From: a virus
Virus record (IMG/VR): IMGVR_UViG_3300030328_002692
Location: 27,134-91,133 of that record
Length of the DNA: 64,000 bases
Direction: 5' to 3' (one strand)
Part shown: one piece after another, positions 42,025-51,209 of the stretch
How the letters are laid out: each line of letters opens with the position of its first letter
Position numbering within the stretch: the stretch's first letter is position 1
The notes under the pieces: model-generated
Told to the model about the DNA's origin: nothing
Databases searched by the model: none
What the model saw: only the letters and a program-made list of their open reading frames with translations
Made by a program: the position numbers and the translations under genes

Positions 42025-42948
42025 CTATGAGTATGTTGTGATTCTAGTTCCTAATGCTGTATTATCTGTTGAGCGAAAATCGTAGCTTTGAGTATAAACA
42101 TCTGCTACATTAACTCTTGCTGTGTACATAGCTGGATTTATTTGTATAGCCCAAAAAGTTGTACCATCAAGTTTTTTAGCGCTAATATTGATATTACTGT
42201 TAGTACTAAAATCATCAAATTGTGTTATATTATTATCTGTTTGGTATTGAGTTATTGCTCCCGAAACAATTCTGTTCTCTACCGTATATGCACTCGGAAA
42301 CATGGCATTACTTGAGTTTGTAACACTCAAGCTATCATGTAAAGTTTCAAAGGGTGTCCAAGTTATATTATTTTGTATTTGTAGATTAGTTCCGACAATA
42401 TTATTCATATCTAAACTATCTATAGTTACTACTGGATAAACTTGAAGAGGGTTTCTTGTGGAAGACTCAGATTGAAGACTTCCAGGAATAGAATAACTTT
42501 CATTCCCTACCCTACTTAATTTTGTTCCCTGTCCACTAACACCTATTTTGAATTGCTCTCTTGGATTAAAGGCAAATTCTGCTGAGGTTATTACACAGTT
42601 TTCTGTTTTAAAAGTGCTGTTTGTTGTCTGAACATACATATCAAAAACTTTTAGTTGTTGTGTTTCTATATCAGAATCACTAGTACTTACTAAGTCAGAT
42701 ATTAAATCCATGACAATAGACTCGTCCTTCTCTACTGTTAGAGGAACTGTAAAACTAAATTGAGCCGGATTGGCTTTAGTTACTTGTGTTCCCTCAAACA
42801 TTTTTGATTGATCGTGCAAAGTCTTTACTGGGTACGAATCTTCCGCAAATGTTTGGGAAAAGCTTAGGGCGGTACTTGTATATATTCTATACTTGTTACC
42901 GCCATAAACTATGAATAGCTTACTCTCCTTGAGAAAACTATAAGACAT
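42025..42948 (-). CDS. Second tail tube-like protein (307 aa)
   Basis: A 307-residue beta-rich protein beginning with SYSFLKESKLFIVYGGNKYR. A LSFSQTFAEDSYPVKTLHD segment and a later FSFTVPLTVEKDES strand resemble tail tube folds. Together with the 545-residue protein next to it, the pair may form the tube and a cap or decoration, or one may be a tube-terminating protein. Six bases separate the two genes. Call by position and fold-like pattern. Confidence 0.5.
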   Translation of the reverse strand: MSYSFLKESKLFIVYGGNKYRIYTSTALSFSQTFAEDSYPVKTLHDQSKMFEGTQVTKANPAQFSFTVPLTVEKDESIVMDLISDLVSTSDSDIETQQLKVFDMYVQTTNSTFKTENCVITSAEFAFNPREQFKIGVSGQGTKLSRVGNESYSIPGSLQSESSTRNPLQVYPVVTIDSLDMNNIVGTNLQIQNNITWTPFETLHDSLSVTNSSNAMFPSAYTVENRIVSGAITQYQTDNNITQFDDFSTNSNINISAKKLDGTTFWAIQINPAMYTARVNVADVYTQSYDFRSTDNTALGTRITTYS

Positions 42949-42952
42949 TTTA

Positions 42953-44590
42953 CTAGGCGTCTAGTGCACGCGCAGCGTTATGTGAATAACCGCTTTGAGT
43001 GTGTTCTGTACTACCTAAATACTTGACTGACATTTCATCGCCTGTCAACAAATCAGTTCCGTGAGCTGCGAACTCTACAGAAGCTGAGATAAGGTCTGCC
43101 ACTTCTACTGTCGGAACAGATAAATGACATTTTGGCATGTTAAATTCAACACCTGGTGCTGTAAAGTCGTTAGCGTCCATCGCATCACCATCTGAAGCGA
43201 CTGTTCCTGCTACACCCATGTATAAACGCATATCAAATACGTTTGTAACTAAGTCTGTTGCATTAGCTAAGTCAGTTAGAAGCTGATTAGAGCCATTGGT
43301 TTTTGTGTCAAGGTACATGTTCAAAGAACCACTTACTACCCTAGCACCTGTAAATGAGCCAATCGGCTTATCTACAACACCAATAGTTTCTGGTGTTACA
43401 TAAGTAACATTGTTTGCTACAGTTATAGAGCCACCTGTAATATTAATATCATAGGTTCTGTTATCTAAACCGTTTGAAGCTGCTCCACCACCTTGTGCGT
43501 CTGCATCTAAGTATAAACTTGAAAGTTTATTTCTTAAATAGTCAGCATCACTTGGGCCAGTAGTATCAGCATAATTATATGTCTCAGCATAAGTATCTGT
43601 ATTACCACTTGTTGGTGTTGCATTTGAAGTTCCTTGAATAATATATTTTGAAGGGTCTTCTATTGCTTCTGCTACCTGGTCAATTGTTGTTGCGTTTCCA
43701 GACCAAGTAATTTGTGCTATACCGTCGATTGAAAAATCGATTTCAGCTTGGTTAATTTGTGCTTGGTTTAACCTGTATGTTGTATTTTCTAGTGCAAAGT
43801 AAATACTTAATTTCATAAGTTCGTGAACATCTGATTGGTCAAATTTGGTTAGTGAACCTGTGGCTGCACTTGTTGTTACCTGTACACCAGCGCCTGAAGC
43901 GTCTGAAGCATTAGGTAATCCTGTTCCTGATATTGCTGCCCATAGTAGGTTTTCACAACAATCGTATGTTCCGTCTGCTCTAAAGCTAGCTGCTCCATGT
44001 ACAAATGGTCGTACATAAGTACCGAATGACCATTCTGCAGGTGGTAAAGAGTCGTTAAACCTCTTTGAACCCCTGTTTGGCGCTGCACCAGCTTCATTAA
44101 TTGTTACATCAGTTGAATCAGATCCTTGTGAGAAACTATATCCATCTAATACACCAATTCTAAATGTGTTTGCATCTACTTCATTTCCTTTGAACTTTCC
44201 AGTTCCAGTCCTAGTACCATCTGCTGTTGTTGTACCTGCGACTGAGTCGACAGTTACTACTAATCCGGAAGCACCCGAATTATTAGTACCAGCATAGTTT
44301 TCTACGGCTGTTTCAGTTGCAGTTTCGTTTGCTGCGAACGCTGCTCCTCTAAAGTTATTGGGAACATATATGCTTGATACTGGGCCAGTTGAACCGCCTC
44401 CAGTAATAGCTGCTACGATACATTTGAAGCCAGTACCGCTACTACTAGTTGTTCCTAGTGTTACGATATCGCCTACAGCGTAGCCTGTTCCGGCAGTACT
44501 AACGTGACAGGTTTTTACTCCGCCAGTAGCACCTACTCCATTTACGGAGCTGACAAATACTTTAGTATTTCTCGATAGATTTAAAGCCAT
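42953..44590 (-). CDS. Major tail tube protein, probable, with inserted domain (545 aa)
   Basis: The N-terminus (ALNLSRNTKVFVSSVNG) and the segment EWSFGTYVRPFV match the pattern of marine phage major tail proteins. Residues about 25-125 contain an inserted beta domain starting AGTGYAVGDIVTLG, a module seen in several phage structural proteins. The size is larger than classical tube proteins, consistent with a tube subunit carrying a decoration domain. The gene has a good AGGAG ribosome site and a 65-base leader gap, with a small hairpin, after the upstream gene. Confidence 0.65.
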   Translation of the reverse strand: MALNLSRNTKVFVSSVNGVGATGGVKTCHVSTAGTGYAVGDIVTLGTTSSSGTGFKCIVAAITGGGSTGPVSSIYVPNNFRGAAFAANETATETAVENYAGTNNSGASGLVVTVDSVAGTTTADGTRTGTGKFKGNEVDANTFRIGVLDGYSFSQGSDSTDVTINEAGAAPNRGSKRFNDSLPPAEWSFGTYVRPFVHGAASFRADGTYDCCENLLWAAISGTGLPNASDASGAGVQVTTSAATGSLTKFDQSDVHELMKLSIYFALENTTYRLNQAQINQAEIDFSIDGIAQITWSGNATTIDQVAEAIEDPSKYIIQGTSNATPTSGNTDTYAETYNYADTTGPSDADYLRNKLSSLYLDADAQGGGAASNGLDNRTYDINITGGSITVANNVTYVTPETIGVVDKPIGSFTGARVVSGSLNMYLDTKTNGSNQLLTDLANATDLVTNVFDMRLYMGVAGTVASDGDAMDANDFTAPGVEFNMPKCHLSVPTVEVADLISASVEFAAHGTDLLTGDEMSVKYLGSTEHTQSGYSHNAARALDA

Positions 44591-44655
44591 TGCTTTCTCC
44601 TATTTTTTACTTTGAAAGTACGTAGCTAGATGTTTATCAGCTGTGTAATTTCCTT

Positions 44656-45108
44656 TTAATACCTACACTCTAGTACCAATTCTCCAACTCCTAAAGGGTC
44701 TAATACTCCTTCATCGGTTGTTATTGATCTTAGAGTTAAGGAAGTCGTTGTTAAGTTCGGACTTACAGTATCGTCGTAAGTCAGAACATCATTTTCGTCT
44801 ATTACTCTTTCTATGTCCTCACATAAAAGAGCCAAGACTTCTTGTGGGTCATCTTGATCTTCAACATAAACTCTTATGCTTAATTCCATAAATCTCCACT
44901 TGAACTCGTTTGGTTGATATTCTCTAGTTTCGTCTCCTGCTACTACGCATACTTTTGGATACTCTTGAATATCATCTAAAAAACTCATTCCGTTGTGAGC
45001 ATTTTGAAAAACATTTGAATTGTATGGGTAATTTCCATCAATTAATTTAATCTTTTCCACTATAGCATCTGCTATTTTCTTTCTAGCTGTTCTGTATGTA
45101 GATGCCAT
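44656..45108 (-). CDS. Putative tail terminator/completion protein (150 aa)
   Basis: A 150-residue protein with KIADAIVEKIKLIDG, then YPKVCVVAGDETREYQ and a long helix near SIRVYVED, the pattern seen in neck-tail joining proteins of siphoviruses. It lies between the neck genes and the tube gene, where tail terminators are encoded. It overlaps the upstream gene by one base. Confidence 0.6.
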   Translation of the reverse strand: MASTYRTARKKIADAIVEKIKLIDGNYPYNSNVFQNAHNGMSFLDDIQEYPKVCVVAGDETREYQPNEFKWRFMELSIRVYVEDQDDPQEVLALLCEDIERVIDENDVLTYDDTVSPNLTTTSLTLRSITTDEGVLDPLGVGELVLECRY

Positions 45109-46589
45109 TATACTCTCCTAAGTTGTGTAAATTTTTGCTTTGTGTACTGTTCCGCTAATTCTCTTATACTTTTAGCTATTAACGGTTTTGGGTTATATGA
45201 GCCTCTCCATCTTCGCTTTCCTGTGCTTTCAAAAGTTTCATATACACCATCTTTATTTTTACTTACACCACCACCAGTTCTCATATATGTATAGTTACCA
45301 CTAATACCACCAGCTGTTTCTCTCAAACTTATTATCTCAGCACTGTTTGAAAAAATACCAGTTCTATTAGTAAGCTGGGGATACCCCATTTGTCTTCTAA
45401 CTTCAGCAGGTAATCTTCTATTTATATCTCTTTTTAATTTGTTTAATTCTCTTTGGGCAATTCCGGCTCCGCCTTCTTTCTTTCTAGACTGCATTCTGCT
45501 TACTAATGCTGCGGCAGTAGCCATTGCTTTTATTGCTTGTGCTGACTCTTTTTGTAGTCTTAACTGTTCTCTGCTTTTCTTAGCGTACTTTGTTCTTTTT
45601 CTACCTGACTTATTACTTTTAGTCTTGGTTTTCTTTGGAGTATATTTCTTACCTGTTAATTCTCCCATAGTTCTCTTTACTAGTTCATCACCTACGGTTT
45701 TTGAACCTATAATATCTAAAGAATTCTTTCCAATCTCTCTTAAAATCTTCTGCTCAGCTGGAGTCGCCTTCTTAGAGGATTTCATATTTACCCAGTCCTT
45801 CATACCTCCGCCAAACACAGTAGCCGCTTGTCCTGTATGACTTTCTACTCCACCCTTAATATCTGCATTATCCTTTGCATCTATTACTTGCAAGGACATA
45901 AGTTCACCATCTACGTTATTTGCAGCATCTCTAAACTTCTGTTTAGTAGCTGTTAAGTCGTAATCAACTTTTGCTAGGTAGTCATTTCTTAATTTTTCGT
46001 AATTTTCTGGTGTCATATTGCCACCACTTCTAAATGCTTCTAACATACCGCTATTCATAGCTATTAGATTTTGTATCTTCTTTATTACCTCTTGTACCCA
46101 ATACCTGCTTCTTTTGAATATTGCCTGATTACCTTTTGCATCAGCTTTACCTGTTGGTATTCCTACTACATCACCTTCCATATCTGCGAGAATAGATACA
46201 AAAACGTCATACATACCTACTAATCTAAGACCTATTATATTCACATCTGCGTGGTCTAGCTGTAATCCCATATCTTTTAAACCTATATTTGTGTTTAAAG
46301 ACTTTAGCAAGGTATTTATTACTATAGACATCTCCTTTTGTGTCTGCGGGTTGTTTTTAAACAACTCTACAAGGTGCGGATCAACTTTTGCGAGTTCTAT
46401 TCCAAGCTTTTTCATCTCTTCCAAAGTCTCTATAGGCATAATCAGTTCGGCTTTCATACCGTCCCCTACAATATCTCTAGTCTCTTCTGACCCAAGTATT
46501 AAGTTTTTCTTAATTGCTTCTAGATATTTATCCCAGTTTGTTCCACTACTTCCTTTAAAAGTAGCTTTAATTTTGATATCATCAGCCAC
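45108..46589 (-). CDS. Neck-region structural protein (493 aa), unrecognised
   Basis: A 493-residue protein with a helical N-terminal half, a Lys-rich central linker (residues about 300-345) and a beta-rich C-terminus (RTGGGVSKNKDGVYE). Its position between a head-tail connector and a tail completion protein is that of HK97 gp10-like neck proteins, but it is about four times longer. It may be a gp10-like domain (at the C-terminal end) with a large N-terminal extension. It overlaps both neighbours by one base. Confidence 0.5.
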   Translation of the reverse strand: MADDIKIKATFKGSSGTNWDKYLEAIKKNLILGSEETRDIVGDGMKAELIMPIETLEEMKKLGIELAKVDPHLVELFKNNPQTQKEMSIVINTLLKSLNTNIGLKDMGLQLDHADVNIIGLRLVGMYDVFVSILADMEGDVVGIPTGKADAKGNQAIFKRSRYWVQEVIKKIQNLIAMNSGMLEAFRSGGNMTPENYEKLRNDYLAKVDYDLTATKQKFRDAANNVDGELMSLQVIDAKDNADIKGGVESHTGQAATVFGGGMKDWVNMKSSKKATPAEQKILREIGKNSLDIIGSKTVGDELVKRTMGELTGKKYTPKKTKTKSNKSGRKRTKYAKKSREQLRLQKESAQAIKAMATAAALVSRMQSRKKEGGAGIAQRELNKLKRDINRRLPAEVRRQMGYPQLTNRTGIFSNSAEIISLRETAGGISGNYTYMRTGGGVSKNKDGVYETFESTGKRRWRGSYNPKPLIAKSIRELAEQYTKQKFTQLRRV

Positions 46590-47200
46590 TAGCTATATAT
46601 TTTATACATATCAAGTATTCTTTTGATATGGTCTGGGAATCCTATGTTACCAGTCAAACTAGAAGATAGTACGTTTTCTACTGATGCTCCTGAAATAGAT
46701 TGTCTTTCTTTTCTTTCATCTTTCATATAGTACTTGATTAAATCAAATACTGCAAGTTTTAAATCTTCGGGTGTGCTAGTATAACCAGCCCTATAAACTA
46801 CTTTTACTGCCTTCATTCCTTTGGGCCAGTACTTAGTACCAGTACTATTTGTACGTACAATACTGTCAGAGTCTGTGTCTAAAACATATTCATATTTACC
46901 ACTACTGTCAGAATTTTCTGTGATTAGTGTAACGTATGATGATGCTTGGTCATCTCTTTCTTGTACTTGTGATACAGATATTAGAGGAGATTCAGATAGT
47001 ATTATTCTGTCAACATAGTCATCTTTTATATTAAAGTATTCTGTTTTATCAGAACCCGCATAGTCTATAATAGACGTTCCGCAATAAGTTTTTACAAGTT
47101 GTGAAACTTGGTCAATAACTACTTCTATTCGGGCATCATTCTTTATGCTCTGAAGGCCTGCGAAGTCTTTGTACTGTTGTAATGTTACTAAATCTGCCAT
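46589..47200 (-). CDS. Head-tail connector protein (HK97 gp6-like)
   Basis: A 203-residue helical protein starting ADLVTLQQYKDFAGLQS, the typical opening of gp6-like connectors (helix with a conserved aromatic/Lys patch). An antiparallel beta section (VDRIILSESPLISVSQVQ) and a final helical segment (DLIKYYMKDERKE) fit the fold. It lies directly after the capsid gene in transcription order and is separated from it by a terminator hairpin. Confidence 0.75.
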   Translation of the reverse strand: MADLVTLQQYKDFAGLQSIKNDARIEVVIDQVSQLVKTYCGTSIIDYAGSDKTEYFNIKDDYVDRIILSESPLISVSQVQERDDQASSYVTLITENSDSSGKYEYVLDTDSDSIVRTNSTGTKYWPKGMKAVKVVYRAGYTSTPEDLKLAVFDLIKYYMKDERKERQSISGASVENVLSSSLTGNIGFPDHIKRILDMYKIYS

Positions 47201-47238
47201 AATTTTAAAAAGTATGGTGGGGAATACACCCCACCATA
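47201..47238 (-). terminator. Strong hairpin terminator after the capsid gene
   Basis: On the minus strand a perfect 10-bp stem, TATGGTGGGG paired with CCCCACCATA, closes a 6-base loop (47213-47238) and is followed by CTTTTTAAAATT. It lies between the capsid stop at 47250 and the connector start at 47200. It probably lets capsid mRNA dominate while partial read-through serves the tail genes. Confidence 0.85.
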
Positions 47239-47249
47239 AACATTAGCTA

Positions 47250-49313
47250 TTAACTAGCTTTGTATTGTAAAGCGTGAACTGAAGTCGCGTTTGCAATCAT
47301 ATCGGTAAATCCGATTCTTTGCGATGCAACTAGAACTCTTCTTTGGTTTGCTACTTCGTAGTCAGACTCGATTGTAACACCTCTTAATCTTGGCATTACA
47401 TAGTTCTTGGTGTACACTGCACAACCATAGAACTTAGAGACCGCTGGTGTAGCGAACTCGTCACAAACGATTACTTTAGAACCGAAGACCTCTCCGATTT
47501 CACCATTAAGCTTAGTAGCCATGTTGCCAACTAGGTTGACATCTTGGAACTCAGCGTCACTTAGCAAGTTAAAGTACTCAGTTGAGTTAACAATGTACAT
47601 TACATCTTTAGGGTTAATTCCGTATTTACCCATTTTCTTTCTAGCATTTAACAAAGTAGCTGCTGTTAAAGATTCAGATGCGAATGCAGTTGTTGATTGA
47701 GTTACGTGCGAACCAGATGAGTTAGCGCCTGCAGCGATAGCTACTAGGCCATCAAAAGCTGCTTGTGATGTACCATATACACCATCAGCGTGGTCACCCA
47801 CTAGTATAGCATTCTCAATACCTCTTGCATGTGATCTAATGATTGACTCCCTGATTAAAGGAAGAATCGGTAGAATTGCGTCTTCTTCAGTTTCGTTACC
47901 TAAGTAAGATTGTGAAATAAGTTTTTTAGTTGAAAGAGTTCTTTCTGTTAAATCAACACCTGCGTATGGAGAACCATATGCGTCACCCCTTTCTTCTAAG
48001 TTACCATGTGGTGAACTTCCAGAAGCTGTTTGGTTACTAGTAAATTCTGCGTAACCTGCATCTGGTAAGATTGGTATGATTTGAGTTGCTGATTGCATTG
48101 GAATTTCTCTAAATAGAGGAGCCAATACTAACTCTAATTGAATATCTCTTTCGATATTTGTTGATACTGTTTGTTCAAAATCAGCTGATGAAACGCCAAC
48201 GCCTGAATGAGCATTAACTTTTTCCATAGTTTCTTTCGCAAGGTTTGTATCCCAGCCTTTACCTGTAGCAAGACCCATTACCCAAGCGTCATCAATGTCG
48301 CTTTGGAAGGCTTTTGCCCAGTCGCTGTTTTGTCTGTCGCCAAAGACTCTTTTTGACTCACGCATTGCGTTAATCTCTTCTTTTTTATCAGACAGTTCAG
48401 TTTTAAGTTCGTTAACAACGGATTCTAGGTCGCCCTGTCTTTCTTCAACGCGTTTTTCAACGTCATTGATAAGCTTTTCAGCTCCAGATAGGCCAGCAGT
48501 CACTATTGTTTTAACTTTTTCTTGCTCAGCTTCTTTTTCAGCTACAACTGCATCTTCTGCAGCCTGCTTCTCTTCAGCGTCGCTTAACTCTTTTGCCTTT
48601 TGTTCTGCTTGTTGCATTGCGATTTTAGCAGCAGTTGATTTTGCCACCTCTTCCGCGAATGCTTTTAAGTCTAACTCAGCATCTGGAGTAGTTTTTTCTG
48701 TAGACATATGTCTCTCCTGTTGAGTGGTTTTACCCACGGCTTGTGGCGCATCAATTTCGTCAGTTTTTACTGCTTCCATATCATGAGCCTGTTTTACGTC
48801 ATTAGTAAAGTTAGCTTTCCATTCATCATATTCTGATTGAGAATCGAATGATTTTGCAATCGAAAACATTGCAGTCTGGTTGCAAGGGACACTTACAACA
48901 GACACTTCGAATAATTCAGCGTCCTTTATTTGGTATCCGTCAGTTTCCTTTAGATAATCAGCGTCCTTGACTCGGAAACCCACGGAAAATGCTCCAAGTA
49001 CGCCATCTTTTATAAGATCTTTTACCTCACCCGCAGACTTAGAAATTCTAGCTCCGAGCTCGAGGCCTTTGTCGTTTACTTCTATGGAAGTAGCACGACC
49101 AATTGGTTTGTTATAGTCATGGTTAAACAGAATTATTGGATTACCTTTAAAGTTTTCCAATCCACCGTTTTTAGTCCATGCGTCATGGTCAATAATATCA
49201 CCGGCTCTATCCGATGCGTTAGTGCTAGCATATCCTTTGATATTAACACTTCCATCATCGTCTTCACCTAATGTTTTGAAAGTCGATGACCAATGAAAAA
49301 TTTTATCTGACAT
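47250..49313 (-). CDS. HK97-type prohead protease fused to major capsid protein
   Basis: A 687-residue single ORF containing two head proteins. Residues about 1-165 are an S78-type prohead protease: KGYASTNASDRAGDIID, then the His of LFNHDYNKPIG, then LGAFSVGF with the catalytic Ser, and ELFEVSVVSVPCN. Residues about 200-320 are a helical delta-like scaffolding region rich in Ala/Glu/Lys. Residues about 330-687 are an HK97-fold capsid: VGVSSADFEQTVS, then RGIENAILVGD, then KYGINPKDVMYIVN, and a C-terminal FTDMIANATSVHALQ. A strong ribosome site inside the ORF may also give the capsid part separately. Highly expressed virion protein judging by the terminator downstream. Confidence 0.9.
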   Translation of the reverse strand: MSDKIFHWSSTFKTLGEDDDGSVNIKGYASTNASDRAGDIIDHDAWTKNGGLENFKGNPIILFNHDYNKPIGRATSIEVNDKGLELGARISKSAGEVKDLIKDGVLGAFSVGFRVKDADYLKETDGYQIKDAELFEVSVVSVPCNQTAMFSIAKSFDSQSEYDEWKANFTNDVKQAHDMEAVKTDEIDAPQAVGKTTQQERHMSTEKTTPDAELDLKAFAEEVAKSTAAKIAMQQAEQKAKELSDAEEKQAAEDAVVAEKEAEQEKVKTIVTAGLSGAEKLINDVEKRVEERQGDLESVVNELKTELSDKKEEINAMRESKRVFGDRQNSDWAKAFQSDIDDAWVMGLATGKGWDTNLAKETMEKVNAHSGVGVSSADFEQTVSTNIERDIQLELVLAPLFREIPMQSATQIIPILPDAGYAEFTSNQTASGSSPHGNLEERGDAYGSPYAGVDLTERTLSTKKLISQSYLGNETEEDAILPILPLIRESIIRSHARGIENAILVGDHADGVYGTSQAAFDGLVAIAAGANSSGSHVTQSTTAFASESLTAATLLNARKKMGKYGINPKDVMYIVNSTEYFNLLSDAEFQDVNLVGNMATKLNGEIGEVFGSKVIVCDEFATPAVSKFYGCAVYTKNYVMPRLRGVTIESDYEVANQRRVLVASQRIGFTDMIANATSVHALQYKAS
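48705..48718 (-). promoter_or_regulatory. Internal ribosome binding site and start within the protease-capsid gene
   Basis: On the minus strand AGGAGA (48718-48713) lies 5 bases before an in-frame ATG at 48707-48705. Initiation there would make a 485-residue scaffold-capsid protein (MSTEKTTPDAELD...) lacking the protease. The Shine-Dalgarno sequence is better than that of many annotated genes here. The nested product is inferred. Confidence 0.6.
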
Positions 49314-49315
49314 AA

Positions 49316-49576
49316 CTATTTACCCTTTTTTTCAGCTTTTTTAGGAGCTGGCTTTGCCTTTGGTTTAGGGGCAGGAGCAGGTGCTTCTACTGGAGTGTCT
49401 TCCCACCCAGCAGTTACCATCATCTGTTGCATTCTTGCCCATGAGCCAAAAGCTCTTTTTGCAACCATAAAACGCATTGGAGCGTCATCAGCTGCTTTAT
49501 ATTCTTCAATAGAAAGAACTTTTCCTTTCTTTTTGAAGTATTCCATTAATACTTTTAGTACTTGTGGTCTATTCAT
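49316..49576 (-). CDS. Small basic head-region protein (86 aa)
   Basis: An 86-residue protein: a folded N-terminal 55 residues with AKRAFGSWARMQQMM, then an Ala/Pro/Lys-rich tail. The ATG at 49576 was chosen because GAGGAA lies 8 bases upstream; a longer ORF from 49633 only overlaps the portal gene. Found directly between portal and protease-capsid. Similar short proteins with a GSWAR motif occur beside the portal in marine phages; function unknown. Confidence 0.7.
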   Translation of the reverse strand: MNRPQVLKVLMEYFKKKGKVLSIEEYKAADDAPMRFMVAKRAFGSWARMQQMMVTAGWEDTPVEAPAPAPKPKAKPAPKKAEKKGK

Positions 49577-50780
49577 CTTGTGTTTCCTCTGTTTCTTCGG
49601 GTGGTCTACCACCTTCCTCTGGGTTAACTGCACTACCTGCTATATTGGCAGGTACTCTTAATTCATCATGTCCGTCTATTGCTTCCATGTTCATTGCATC
49701 TCTAACCTCATTAGGTGTCATAATACCTGTATTGACTAAAGTAGCATAATATGCTGCTTGGTCTCTCAATTCTGGTTGTAGTGCTGGTACTCCATGCACA
49801 TCTTCAACTAGTTGAAATCCAAAGTATCTTTCACACGCGTATCCAATTTTTCTAACAATAGGTAGTATAGTTTCTAAATAATAGAGTCTATGATTAGGTC
49901 TAATATTTGCATTATTACCACCATCTAATAAAATTGGTGGAACTCCTAGTGCTTCTAAAATTATTTTTTCATTAGCGGCGATTGATGGTTGAAAATCTAG
50001 CTCTTTAAAGTTTACTTTAGTTAAGCTATCTACCTCTAAACCTCCGTCTAATATAAGTGGTCTTTTTCCACCGTTTTTAGGATTGTATCTAGTACTCCAA
50101 GCCTGTAACATTCTTTCCTTGATTCTGTCAGAAAGAGTATTAGGACTCTTAAGTACTAATCCTGGAACTGCTCCATTTTTGAAGAAGTTATCCTGAAATT
50201 TTCTCATATTATCCATTAAGTACATGGTTCTATAAGCTGGTTTCAATCTAGGTACTCCCCTGTATATTGATTTGAATGAGTTTTCCTTAATATGTATAAT
50301 TTCATAAGGGGAGTAGTCTATGTGACCATCATATACATACTTATTAATATAGGTCTTTGTATCAGATTCTATAGTAACATTATTCGCAGGTAAATGATAG
50401 AGATGGGCACCATCATAATAAATGAAGATGTTTCCATCAATCAATAAGTCAATAATTAAATTTCTTTTAAAACTATTAACATCTTGAAAAGGGTTTGGCT
50501 CTTTGTTTAGTAGTAAGTCTACACGACTTCTACGAACATTCTGCACCATAGGTGTTATGCCATTAATCTTTTCGCCTACTTCAAAAGGTATATCTGCGCT
50601 ATCATCAACAATCATATTGACTGCCCTATTGACTACTTCTAGTTCTTCGTAAGCTGAGCGATAATTATCTTTCTTCTCACGAGTGTCTATTGATGTACCT
50701 TCTTCTAAGCCAATGAAAGATTGAGCAGGATTTAACTTCTCCTCTCTTTCTATGCCTAAAAATCTATCATACCATGCCAT
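49569..50780 (-). CDS. Portal protein (HK97 family)
   Basis: A 403-residue portal subunit forming the dodecameric DNA gate at one capsid vertex. Family features include RAVNMIVDDSADIPFEV near the N-terminus, LIIDLLIDGNIFIYYD in the middle, PRLKPAYRTMYLMDNM with the following FKNGAVPG, and a terminal GIMTPNEVRDAMNMEAIDG stretch. The Pro- and Glu-rich C-terminus is typical. It overlaps the HNH gene start-side by 14 bases and the next gene by 8. Confidence 0.9.
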   Translation of the reverse strand: MAWYDRFLGIEREEKLNPAQSFIGLEEGTSIDTREKKDNYRSAYEELEVVNRAVNMIVDDSADIPFEVGEKINGITPMVQNVRRSRVDLLLNKEPNPFQDVNSFKRNLIIDLLIDGNIFIYYDGAHLYHLPANNVTIESDTKTYINKYVYDGHIDYSPYEIIHIKENSFKSIYRGVPRLKPAYRTMYLMDNMRKFQDNFFKNGAVPGLVLKSPNTLSDRIKERMLQAWSTRYNPKNGGKRPLILDGGLEVDSLTKVNFKELDFQPSIAANEKIILEALGVPPILLDGGNNANIRPNHRLYYLETILPIVRKIGYACERYFGFQLVEDVHGVPALQPELRDQAAYYATLVNTGIMTPNEVRDAMNMEAIDGHDELRVPANIAGSAVNPEEGGRPPEETEETQDE

Positions 50781-51138
50781 GTTTTTCTCTCTGTATCTCT
50801 ACCCATCTTTTTTGTTTTAATGCTGTTGCCAATTTTGGTCTCTTACCGTAAATGCTATGCAGTCTTATGTGATGAGTTTTACATAGGGTAGCTGCTTCAT
50901 CGTATACTTCGACGAGATGCTCTTTAATGAACTGTTCTCGTATATTCATGATTTCATCGGCTGAGGTAATCGTAATTTTGTTATCCTTTAGCCATTTGTA
51001 TAGTAGCTCAGTCATTCCGTAGAAGTGGTGAAAGTCTAAATTTTCTGTTTCTCCACAGATAAAGCATTCCGTTCCTTTATTATATCCTGATTTCGCTTTA
51101 TCCCTAACGTACTTGACTAAATCTCTTTTTAAATCCAT
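50767..51138 (-). CDS. HNH endonuclease (packaging-associated)
   Basis: A 123-residue protein with two zinc-binding CXXC-like sites (ECFICGE and CKTHH) around the HNH core LDFHHFYG. HNH proteins next to portal and TerL assist cos cleavage in HK97-type phages, and this position suggests a cos-packaging phage. It is the first gene of the head operon after promoter P3 and has a TAGGAA ribosome site in a very short leader. Confidence 0.85.
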   Translation of the reverse strand: MDLKRDLVKYVRDKAKSGYNKGTECFICGETENLDFHHFYGMTELLYKWLKDNKITITSADEIMNIREQFIKEHLVEVYDEAATLCKTHHIRLHSIYGKRPKLATALKQKRWVEIQREKHGMV

Positions 51139-51156
51139 AAATTCCTATTAGTTAAA

Positions 51157-51185
51157 ATTATACCAAAAATTCACCTTCTTGTCAA
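51157..51185 (-). promoter_or_regulatory. Consensus sigma70 promoter P3 (head and tail operon)
   Basis: Minus strand: TTGACA (51185-51180), 17 bases, TATAAT (51162-51157). The spacer ends GAATTTTTGG. Predicted leader is only about 12 bases before the HNH start at 51138. It sits immediately downstream of the TerL stop. Confidence 0.9.
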
Positions 51186-51209
51186 CATTTATTTTTTGGT
51201 AGGTCATTG

